Positions 48,893 to 58,444 of a DNA stretch of 64,000 bases are shown here, one piece after another. Both the position numbers and the translations under genes were made by a program. Source of the stretch: Oscillospiraceae bacterium (GTDB lineage: Bacteria > Bacillota > Clostridia > Oscillospirales > Oscillospiraceae); the NCBI GenBank assembly GCA_022846095.1, contig AP025583.1, forward strand, positions 372,001 through 436,000, read 5' to 3'. The notes beneath the pieces are model-generated. The model searched no databases. It worked only from the letters and a program-made list of their open reading frames with translations, and had not been told where the DNA came from. Positions within the stretch are counted from its first letter, which is position 1, and each line of letters starts with the position of its first letter.

Positions 48893-51800
48893 TCTCTCAA
48901 CCCTCGCCCCCACGTGGGGGGCGACGCGGACCTCCTCACGGCCCAACTGGCTGTACGCCCAGTTTCAACCCTCGCCCCCCGCGTGGGGGGCGACGCCTTT
49001 GATATTGAGCTGATGGACATGTACGATGGTTTCAACCCACGCTCCCCGCGAGGGGAGCGACTTGAAAAAAGCGACTATCAATCTTACCTATGACGCCGAA
49101 TTTCAACCCACGCCCCCGCGTGGGAGGCGACCGGCCAGGCGCTGTACCTGCTGCATATCCGGCTTGTTTCAATCCTCGCCCCCGCGTGGGGGGCGACGCC
49201 TGCGCCCCTATCCAAGGCGTGAGCTGGTTTGAGTTTCAACCCTCGCTCCCCGCGAGGGGAGCGACGGCAAGCCGTATGCGGCAGGTGAAAAGAAGGGCAA
49301 GTTTCAACCCACGCTCCCCGCGAGGGGAGCGACCTGAGCGCAGACGGGCGCAATTGCGGGAGTGGAAATTTCAACCCACGCTCCCCGCGAGGGGAGCGAC
49401 CTTTGGACATCGTTCCGACGGGCCCTAGATATTATTTCAACCCACGCTCCCCGCGAGGGGAGCGACTAACTGTGTGGAGCAGGGGATCGACACCCGCGAA
49501 TTTCAACCCACGCTCCCCGCGAGGGGAGCGACCGACGCCGACGGTGTGGCCAGCACAGCGGCCCCATTTCAACCCACGCTCCCCGCGAGGGGAGCGACGG
49601 ACGCAAGCCAATCCTGGGGATGCTGGCCGCTATTTCAACCCACGCTCCCCGCGAGGGGAGCGACTCGTGGTAGGTTACCAGTACATAGTCAGTTGATATT
49701 TCAACCCACGCTCCCCGCGAGGGGAGCGACGGGCCCTGGTGGAGCGGCTGGCCCGGCAGATGGAGATTTCAACCCACGCTCCCCGCGAGGGGAGCGACAA
49801 GACAGTGGTGCGATCTATACGGTCATCAGATTATTTCAACCCACGCTCCCCGCGAGGGGAGCGACTCCAAGACGTTGCAGAAGATGGCCGGCTGGCAGCC
49901 ATTTCAACCCACGCTCCCCGCGAGGGGAGCGACTCTACGTTCAGCGGGGAAACGACATCGGCCGCTGGATTTCAACCCACGCTCCCCGCGAGGGGAGCGA
50001 CGGTGGATCTCGTCCACGGAGGCGTAGATGAAGCGATTTCAACCCACGCTCCCCGCGAGGGGAGCGACCTTGGGCCAGGGTCAAGCTGTCCTTTCCACCC
50101 GAATTTCAACCCACGCTCCCCGCGAGGGGAGCGACTGAGGGCGACGCCGCTTTCAACAGTGAGATCCAATTTCAACCCACGCTCCCCGCGAGGGGAGCGA
50201 CGCGGCAGCGGTCGGCCATCGGGCTGAAAGACAGATTTCAACCCACGCTCCCCGCGAGGGGAGCGACCGGGGATAGTTAGTCCTCCGGCGGCGCGTCAGT
50301 AATTTCAACCCACGCTCCCCGCGAGGGGAGCGACAGTTACGTTGAGCTTCCGTCGGTAGGCGCAAAGTACATTTCAACCCACGCTCCCCGCGAGGGGAGC
50401 GACGCGTCCTCCGAGTTTGCGGACTGGCTGGGCTTTCTATTTCAATCCACGCTCCCCGCGAGGGGAGCGACAACCCCAGGCAGAGGACGCAGCAGAGCAT
50501 AACGGCATTTCAACCCACGCTCCCCGCGAGGGGAGCGACTCCACGAGGCGGACGGCAGTCGCATAAAGTACAAATTTCAACCCACGCTCCCCGCGAGGGG
50601 AGCGACCGCCGCGGACGAAAACAACACCGAGGCCCAAGATATTTCAACCCACGCTCCCCGCGAGGGGAGCGACGCGACAAAACTATTAACAGGGATAAAC
50701 CAGTTAAATTTCAACCCACGCTCCCCGCGAGGGGAGCGACCCGCTGCCCGCGCCGCCCGCTATGCCGGACGCCCCAGATTTCAACCCACGCTCCCCGCGA
50801 GGGGAGCGACGGTGCCGCTTGCTGTGCTGGCAAAATATGCGACGCTATTTCAACCCACGCTCCCCGCGAGGGGAGCGACGTAGACCGCCGCGCCCTCTGC
50901 CGCATGGCCCACATTTCAACCCACGCTCCCCGCGAGGGGAGCGACGCCGAGGATGATGGTATCAAGACTGTGGGCCTTATTTCAACCCACGCTCCCCGCG
51001 AGGGGAGCGACGGATGGCCTGATTGGCATTGTCAACATGATTTCCATTTCAACCCACGCTCCCCGCGAGGGGAGCGACACGGGCGAACTGCTTGCCTATG
51101 TCGGACTATTCGATTTCAACCCACGCTCCCCGCGAGGGGAGCGACTTCGAGCGCAAATCGGCGCAGAAGGAGGGTGGGATTTCAACCCACGCTCCCCGCG
51201 AGGGGAGCGACTCGCACCAACACAGCCTCCACGTCCTCGGAGGCATTTCAACCCACGCTCCCCGCGAGGGGAGCGACGCCCCGGCCCGTGCCGACGTGGT
51301 GGACGGCTTGATTTCAACCCACGCTCCCCGCGAGGGGAGCGACTATACCACATAGTCATTCATGCATCCATGTACAATTTCAACCCACGCTCCCCGCGAG
51401 GGGAGCGACAGGGTTACTCCTTGGCCGCACAACGCAAGGCTTTGATTTCAACCCACGCTCCCCGCGAGGGGAGCGACTGATGGGCCAGACAGCCTCCGTA
51501 TCAACGAGGCCATTTCAACCCACGCTCCCCGCGAGGGGAGCGACCATGAGCCTTAACGCCTATATCGTCGGCCTTATCATTTCAACCCACGCTCCCCTCG
51601 CGGGGAGCGACCCCCGTGCTTGTATACCAATATTCTACCCTCACATTTCAACCCACGCTCCCCTCGCGGGGAGCGACTGTGTCCCACCCGCGTGGGGCCT
51701 TCCCACGGGCATTTCAACCCACGCTCCCCTCGCGGGGAGCGACCTTACCAGTTAAAAAATTCTTTTAGATTCTATAAATTTCAACCCACGCTCCCCTCGC

Positions 51801-54800
51801 GGGGAGCGACAAGCGGGATATGGAGCGATTTGGCTCTTCCTTTATTTCAACCCACGCTCCCCTCGCGGGGAGCGACGGAGGTGGCGGTCATGCCGTCGAA
51901 CTCCGCATTGATTTCAACCCACGCTCCCCTCGCGGGGAGCGACGGGTGCTCCATCTCATACACCTCGGACGCGATATAATTTCAACCCACGCTCCCCTCG
52001 CGGGGAGCGACGGTCACCGGGTTATAGAATACATTGGTAGTCTCGTTATTTCAACCCACGCTCCCCTCGCGGGGAGCGACGGGTGCTCCATCTCATACAC
52101 CTCGGACGCGATATAATTTCAACCCACGCTCCCCTCGCGGGGAGCGACGGTCACCGGGTTATAGAATACATTGGTAGTCTCGTTATTTCAACCCACGCTC
52201 CCCTCGCGGGGAGCGACGACTTATATGAGCGGCTCGCGCGCTATTGCGACATTTCAACCCACGCTCCCCTCGCGGGGAGCGACCCTGGACGCGGACGGCT
52301 ACGCTATCCCCGGCAAATTTCAACCCACGCTCCCCTCGCGGGGAGCGACAGTTCGCGGGGTACGACCACAACGCCGTGACCCGCATTTCAACCCACGCTC
52401 CCCTCGCGGGGAGCGACTCAGCACCACCAAAACGAGCACAACCCCGAAGTATTTCAACCCACGCTCCCCTCGCGGGGAGCGACTTAACGGCGTTTGCGGC
52501 GGCTTCACGCATGAAGCATTTCAACCCACGCTCCCCTCGCGGGGAGCGACGAGACCATCCGGGCCAAGGGGGCCCGGCCCGCAGAATTTCAACCCACGCT
52601 CCCCTCGCGGGGAGCGACCCTTGTCACAATCGGCGGGAAGGAGGGCAAAACGTATTTCAACCCACGCTCCCCTCGCGGGGAGCGACGAGAATACCGCCTC
52701 TTCAAAAAAGCCATGGAGTACCAATTTCAACCCACGCTCCCCTCGCGGGGAGCGACTCCTTCTCCAGCTTCCTCACGTCCGTCTTCCCCAATTTCAACCC
52801 ACGCTCCCCTCGCGGGGAGCGACCCCTTACGCCGCGGCCTTTTTCTTGACCCGGATATTTCAACCCACGCTCCCCTCGCGGGGAGCGACCGGTCAGGCGG
52901 TACTTTCTCAATGCGGTATCAAAATTTCAACCCACGCTCCCCTCGCGGGGAGCGACGCCGCCGAACTGCTCCGCCCGGGTGAGTTCGTTGCAATTTCAAC
53001 CCACGCTCCCCTCGCGGGGAGCGACGCCGTCGACGGCTCCACGATTACAGCGGTCGAGGGATTTCAACCCACGCTCCCCTCGCGGGGAGCGACGGATTTC
53101 ACGCAGGGGCTTGATATTCGGCTCGTTATTTCAACCCACGCTCCCCTCGCGGGGAGCGACCATGTTGGCGGATGTTCTTCAACGATTAGTCCACATTTCA
53201 ACCCACGCTCCCCTCGCGGGGAGCGACCCCCCCACCTCGGCACCCCTGGGGGCGCCGTTCCATTTCAACCCACGCTCCCCTCGCGGGGAGCGACGGCGAC
53301 AAGCTCAGGGAGGTTATCGTTCACAGCATCATTTCAACCCACGCTCCCCTCGCGGGGAGCGACGGGAACTCGGGTATGACCCTTACGTTATGATATTTAT
53401 TTCAACCCACGCTCCCCTCGCGGGGAGCGACTAAAGCCTCCGCCGCCTCGTGCCCCAAAACGACATTTCAACCCACGCTCCCCTCGCGGGGAGCGACGCG
53501 AGGCGTAAAAAGAGCCACACTTGCGCCAAAAAATTTCAACCCACGCTCCCCTCGCGGGGAGCGACGCCATGATTACGGTATCCATGTCCGGCGAGGACGT
53601 ATTTCAACCCACGCTCCCCTCGCGGGGAGCGACGGCGGCGAGCCTCCCCACGAGCGGGATTGCCCTCATTTCAACCCACGCTCCCCTCGCGGGGAGCGAC
53701 TTCTTGATAAGGGCGTCGCTCTCGTCCCGAGCATATTTCAACCCACGCTCCCCTCGCGGGGAGCGACTCCCCGAGCGGGTAGGTTAAACGAGGAGGTACG
53801 ATTTCAACCCACGCTCCCCTCGCGGGGAGCGACAGTGTAAGGCAAAGTTCGGCGTCACGAGCAAGGGATTTCAACCCACGCTCCCCTCGCGGGGAGCGAC
53901 GCGGGCCTCCCCTTCTCCAACGCCGCCGACCCGGAGATTTCAACCCACGCTCCCCTCGCGGGGAGCGACCTGGGGAGGTGGCACCGTGACGCCGCTCATT
54001 ATCGTATTTCAACCCACGCTCCCCTCGCGGGGAGCGACGTTGTCCTCTCGCCCCGCACATGGTATGATTTGGTCATTTCAACCCACGCTCCCCTCGCGGG
54101 GAGCGACGCGGAGCTTTTTCTCGTGGGCGACGCCAGCCAGAGATTTCAACCCACGCTCCCCTCGCGGGGAGCGACTAGACCAGCCCCGAAAAATCATTAC
54201 CATTCACGGATTTCAACCCACGCTCCCCTCGCGGGGAGCGACCGCATGGCTTTCGAGCGCATCAAGGTAGGCGCGGAATTTCAACCCACGCTCCCCTCGC
54301 GGGGAGCGACCACAGCTTACGGTAGATTGGATCGACACGAGCAAATTTCAACCCACGCTCCCCTCGCGGGGAGCGACTACCGCAACTGCCCGCACCGCCC
54401 GGTATGGGCAGTATTTCAACCCACGCTCCCCTCGCGGGGAGCGACCCATCATTCCGCCTCCACCTCCCCGAGTTCCTCATTTCAACCCACGCTCCCCTCG
54501 CGGGGAGCGACGGATTACCTCGCAAGAGGTCAAGAGGCGTATCCGGATTTCAACCCACGCTCCCCTCGCGGGGAGCGACATCCGGGGGCCAGCAGGATCC
54601 CGGGCGTCATGCCATTTCAACCCACGCTCCCCTCGCGGGGAGCGACTGGCCTTGCGGATCGTGTTGTCCAGGATCGCGGGATTTCAACCCACGCTCCCCT
54701 CGCGGGGAGCGACCCCACCGTGACGGCGCCGGTGGCCTTGGGGATCTCATTTCAACCCACGCTCCCCTCGCGGGGAGCGACGGGTTTTTCGCTACGATGT

Positions 54801-55386
54801 GCGCGGTGTGAACCCTATTTCAACCCACGCTCCCCTCGCGGGGAGCGACGGCCGCCCTCGGAGGCCATAAGGCCCATGTACGGATTTCAACCCACGCTCC
54901 CCTCGCGGGGAGCGACCGGGGTGGTCCTGGGGCGGCCGTGGAGCGACAAATTTCAACCCACGCTCCCCTCGCGGGGAGCGACCACGGCGGCGGAAGTCTA
55001 CGCCCCCGCAGAGGATATTTCAACCCACGCTCCCCTCGCGGGGAGCGACCGGAGGACCCGGCCGTGGTCGTTGTAGTTCTCGATTTCAACCCACGCTCCC
55101 CTCGCGGGGAGCGACCAGTTCCAGGAACACGTCCCCCCGGTATATGTAGATTTCAACCCACGCTCCCCTCGCGGGGAGCGACGTCGGCGCGACGATCGAG
55201 GTGGACGATGAGACCGAATTTCAACCCACGCTCCCCTCGCGGGGAGCGACGGCAGCTCAAAGCCCGCCTACGGCGCGGAGGCCGGATTTCAACCCACGCT
55301 CCCCTCGCGGGGAGCGACAACGATCTCATGTCGACGGGCGAGCAGGTGCTCACATTTCAACCCACGCTCCCCTCGCGGGGAGCGAC
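48893..55386 (-). CRISPR. Type I-C CRISPR array, 97 repeats and 96 spacers
   Basis: I counted 97 copies of a 33-bp (twice 32-bp) palindromic repeat at 66-71 bp intervals, leaving spacers of 33-39 bp. Read on the - strand the repeat starts GTCGCTCCCC, ends GTGGGTTGAAAT and has an 8-bp stem with a four-base loop, the type I-C form. Repeats at 55354 (next to the leader) back to 51579 have the + strand loop TCGC; 51512 back to 49233, and the one at 49029, have GCGA. Other repeats from 49197 down to 48893 are degenerate variants with GCGT or ACGT loops. Transcription from the leader runs towards lower coordinates. Two spacers are repeated as a tandem unit at 51944-52217. Confidence 0.99.
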
Positions 55387-55563
55387 AGCAGATATTGCCA
55401 AAACAACACCTGCGTATTTAGCGAATTTGCCAAAAATAACTGAAACTATTAAAGAATCCACCCCGAAGTATTGGCCACCGCCTGCACATACGGAAAAAAA
55501 CAGACGATTTTTTGGTGCGAACCCACAGGGAAATTCCTGACCGCATCCCCTTCGCACGGGCGG
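55387..55563 (-). promoter_or_regulatory. CRISPR leader
   Basis: This 177-bp non-coding stretch between cas2 and the first repeat is far more AT-rich than its surroundings, with runs of T on the - strand. Its position next to the intact, newest repeats marks it as the leader with the array promoter and integration signals. I could not pick one convincing promoter. Confidence 0.8.
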
Positions 55564-55854
55564 CTACAGGATAAGCGGCTCCTCCGGCAGATAAGTGGTT
55601 TTGCAGCCAAAGTGCTCGATCTTACTCTCATACTTTTTACCCAGATAGTAAAACCGCAGGCTGTCCCTTTCCCTGTCCATGATAGACAGCAGCTTGGCCT
55701 GGAGCAGCTTGCACTGGGCCGGATCCAGCAGGCACTCGAACACGGAGCACTGCACCCGCTGGCCGTAGTTGACGCACTGTTTGGCGATTTGCCGCAGGCG
55801 CCTGCGGCCCGCCGCGTCCCCGGTGTTCACGTCATAGGTGATCAATACCAGCAT
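55564..55854 (-). CDS. cas2: CRISPR-associated endonuclease Cas2
   Basis: The 96-residue protein begins MLVLITYDVNTGD with the conserved aspartate at the end of the first strand, and RLRQIAKQCVNYGQRVQCSVFECLL is the type I-C Cas2 signature. It forms the Cas1-Cas2 integrase that inserts new spacers at the leader end. It starts 9 bp after cas1 and is the last cas gene before the leader. Confidence 0.98.
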   Translation of the reverse strand: MLVLITYDVNTGDAAGRRRLRQIAKQCVNYGQRVQCSVFECLLDPAQCKLLQAKLLSIMDRERDSLRFYYLGKKYESKIEHFGCKTTYLPEEPLIL

Positions 55855-55863
55855 GAGCGCGCC

Positions 55864-56895
55864 TCACTTCCACAAAAAGGGCGGGTACTCGTCCAAGTCC
55901 CCCCGGAGATACCGGGCCAGGAGCAGGGCTTGCAGATAGGGCACCAGTCCCCAGGGGATCTTCTCGCCCAGAAACGGATGGGTCAGCGTCTCCCGCTTCC
56001 GCTCCTGCCACCGTTGCAGGAAGGTGCGCCGGGCCCCGTCCGTCAGATAGACCCCGCCGCTCTCCCGGAAGTCGAAATCCGTCCGCTTGAGCACCCGGTT
56101 GTTGACCAGGGTGAGGACGAAGCGGTCCGCCATGCAGGGGCGCAGCTCCTCCATCAGGTCCAGGGCCAGGGAGCTGCGCCCGGGGCGGTCCCTGTGGAGA
56201 AAGCCCACATAGGAGTCCAGCCCTGCGCTCTCCAGCGCCGAGGCGCAATCGTGGGCCAACAGGCTGTATGCGAAGGATAAAAGGGCGTTGATGGGGTCCA
56301 GGGGCGGGCGGCGGCTGCGGGTTTTGAACGCAAACAAATCCCGATTTCCCAAAACCAGCTGGTCAAATACACCAAAATAGGCGGTGGCGGCCGCGCCCTC
56401 CAGCCCCCGGAGGCTGTCCAAGTCCGTCTCCGCCGCCGCCTGGGGCAAAAGCCCCTTGAGCTGGGCGGACACGGCGGCCAGCCGTTCGTCCTCCACGCGC
56501 AGGCCGTGGTCCCGCCGGGTGCGCTCGATGCTCCACCGGGCGTTGTACAGCTTCCCAAACACCATGGAGCGGGCCGCCCGGCAGCTCTGGGCCGGGTCGT
56601 CCGCCCAGCGGTACTGTTCCCGCCGGAGCAGGACGTTGCCGTTGGCCTCGCCGCAAACCCGGGCCAGGAATTTTCCCCTGGGGGTGCAGAAGGCCAGGGA
56701 CACGCCCCGCCGGGCGCAGGCCCCCATGAGGGCGGGAGAGGCCCCGGGATAGGCGAAGGAGATGATGCCGGACAGGGTGTGCAGGGGGTACCGGGCCAGC
56801 ACCTCTTTTTCCCGGTTGGCCACCACGTTCTCCCCGTCCAGGGAGAGGTAGATGTCCTCCGAGGTGACGAACAGGGTATTCAGCAGCTGTCTCAT
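55864..56895 (-). CDS. cas1: CRISPR integrase Cas1 (type I-C)
   Basis: This 343-residue metal-dependent integrase has an N-terminal beta domain (MRQLLNTLFVTSEDIYLSLDGENVV) and a helical catalytic domain with PLDPINALLSFAYSLL, the histidine-containing DSYVGFLHRDRPGRSSLALD and the final DFDFRESGGVYL region, supplying the Glu-His-Asp metal site. The ATG overlaps the cas4 stop by 4 bases. The length is standard. Confidence 0.98.
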   Translation of the reverse strand: MRQLLNTLFVTSEDIYLSLDGENVVANREKEVLARYPLHTLSGIISFAYPGASPALMGACARRGVSLAFCTPRGKFLARVCGEANGNVLLRREQYRWADDPAQSCRAARSMVFGKLYNARWSIERTRRDHGLRVEDERLAAVSAQLKGLLPQAAAETDLDSLRGLEGAAATAYFGVFDQLVLGNRDLFAFKTRSRRPPLDPINALLSFAYSLLAHDCASALESAGLDSYVGFLHRDRPGRSSLALDLMEELRPCMADRFVLTLVNNRVLKRTDFDFRESGGVYLTDGARRTFLQRWQERKRETLTHPFLGEKIPWGLVPYLQALLLARYLRGDLDEYPPFLWK

Positions 56896-57554
56896 GGCTC
56901 CTCCTCCATAGCCCGGCGCAGATAGGCCCCCGCCGTGCGCTCCCGCAGCAGGGCGGGCAGGCAGAGTTCTTTCAGGGAACAGGCGCTGCAGGCTTTGGAG
57001 GGCTTGACCTTGGGCGTATGCCCCCGGCGGGCGAGCCGGTGCATCTCCGCCAGCATGTCCCGCACCTGCCCCCGCAGCGCCTGCGTGAAGGACACCGCCG
57101 CCCGCCGCCGGGTCTCGCCGTAGAACAGCGCGCCCTCCGGGATGGGACAGCACAGCATCTCCTCCAGGCACATGGCCTGGCAGCACAGCTGCAGTTCATC
57201 GGCGCTGTGGGACTTGGGCGCGCCCCGCTTGTACTCCACGGGATAGGGCGACCAAAGGCCGTCCTCGCCCCGGAGGGGGACGCCCTGGGGATCGGCGTGG
57301 AACTCCACCACGTCGCACTTGCCTGAGACGCCGAGAGACGGGGAGCATACCGGCAGATCCCGCAGGATCAGGGTATCGCCCCGCCGCTCCCGCTGCTTCT
57401 CGTCGTGGGCCCGCCGGTGGAACAGATCGCCCTCCACGGTGCGCAGATTCTCCGCCCACTGATCTTCCACGTGGATCAGCGCCCACTGGCGGCGGCAGAA
57501 CGCGAAGTGCTGGAGGCCGGAGAGCTGGAGAAATTCCTCCTCTGAATACGTCAC
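56892..57554 (-). CDS. cas4: Cas4 RecB-like nuclease
   Basis: The protein of about 220 residues trims pre-spacers and helps select the PAM. The first Fe-S cysteine is in FCRRQWALIH; the PD-(D/E)XK core is GKCDVVEFH and YPVEYKRGAPK; three further cysteines are in KACSACSLKELC. I chose the GTG at 57554, which makes a GTGA overlap with the cas7 stop; a GTG three codons earlier is an alternative. It sits between cas7 and cas1, as in canonical I-C loci. Confidence 0.95.
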   Translation of the reverse strand: MTYSEEEFLQLSGLQHFAFCRRQWALIHVEDQWAENLRTVEGDLFHRRAHDEKQRERRGDTLILRDLPVCSPSLGVSGKCDVVEFHADPQGVPLRGEDGLWSPYPVEYKRGAPKSHSADELQLCCQAMCLEEMLCCPIPEGALFYGETRRRAAVSFTQALRGQVRDMLAEMHRLARRGHTPKVKPSKACSACSLKELCLPALLRERTAGAYLRRAMEEEP

Positions 57555-58444
57555 CCCATACACGTGACCGTGACGCCGGCGGGGAGGGCGGCCTCGTCCA
57601 CCGCGACCGTATAGTCGGAATAGGAGCGGGCGGGGGAGCCGTCGGCGTTCTTCCGGGCCACCGTGACGGTTTCAAACAGCTTCCAGGCCGGGGCGCAGCC
57701 CAGCTCGCTGTCATGCTTAAATACGATCAGGGCCCGGACGGCCATCTTGCCCCGGGCGGCGGAGCGGTCGTATTCAAACATATTTAAAATGGCCTCCCAA
57801 AGCAGCGTCAAATCCTCCTCGGAAAAGCCGGTGGTCTTCCTGGCCAGATTGGCGGAGACGTAGCCCTCACAGCGGTAGAGCCCGTAGGGGACGATGTACT
57901 TCCGGCCCATCTCGGTGCCCTTTTTCTCCGCGTCCGCCTCGGTGGTGATGGCCACACGGGTGATGGTGACCTCCTGGGGCACCACCGGCTCCACGCTCCG
58001 GGCAAAGCCCAGCTGCACCGGCCCGCGCACCTGGCCGCAGTTCAGGGCAGCTTTTACGAAGGTGGTCATGACCGCGCCGAAGGTGCGGATGTCGTAGAAG
58101 TTTTTGCACATCCAGTCCCGGAGCTTGGCGTCCAGCTCCGGGTCGCCCTTCTTTTTGTCCTTCACGGTCTTTTCCGTCACGTCCAGCGCGGCGTAGGCCT
58201 CGGCGTCGCTGCGGTTGAGGGGTACGCCGTCCTTGACGTAGATGCGGTAGCCGGTGGCGTCCTCCTTGACCGTCTCGACGTAATTGCGGATTTTCCGCTT
58301 GAGGCACACGTCGGTGACCAGGCCCAGGCCGGTCTCCGGGTCCACCCGGGGCATATTCCCGGCGTCCGGGTCGCCATTCGGGTTGCCGTTCTCCACGTCG
58401 AACAGGACGACGAATTCATAGCGGTTTTTAATGGGCTCAGGCAT
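57551..58444 (-). CDS. cas7: Type I-C Cascade backbone subunit Cas7 (Csd2)
   Basis: The 297-residue protein coats the crRNA spacer in the interference complex. NRYEFVVLFDVENGNPNGDP, the first strand and thumb region, and DVCLKRKIRNYV are hallmark Cas7/Csd2 motifs, as is YDIRTFGAVM. The ATG at 58444 has AAGGAGGAG upstream and lies 8 bases inside the end of cas8c. The length is normal. Confidence 0.97.
   Translation of the reverse strand: MPEPIKNRYEFVVLFDVENGNPNGDPDAGNMPRVDPETGLGLVTDVCLKRKIRNYVETVKEDATGYRIYVKDGVPLNRSDAEAYAALDVTEKTVKDKKKGDPELDAKLRDWMCKNFYDIRTFGAVMTTFVKAALNCGQVRGPVQLGFARSVEPVVPQEVTITRVAITTEADAEKKGTEMGRKYIVPYGLYRCEGYVSANLARKTTGFSEEDLTLLWEAILNMFEYDRSAARGKMAVRALIVFKHDSELGCAPAWKLFETVTVARKNADGSPARSYSDYTVAVDEAALPAGVTVTCMG

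Noticed and set aside
49026-55540. Many open frames on both strands inside the array encoding proteins with repeated FNPRSPRGER- or SLPARGAWVE-like units.
   Set aside because: They are translations of the CRISPR repeats and spacers, change frame at irregular spacers, and have no ribosome-binding sites.
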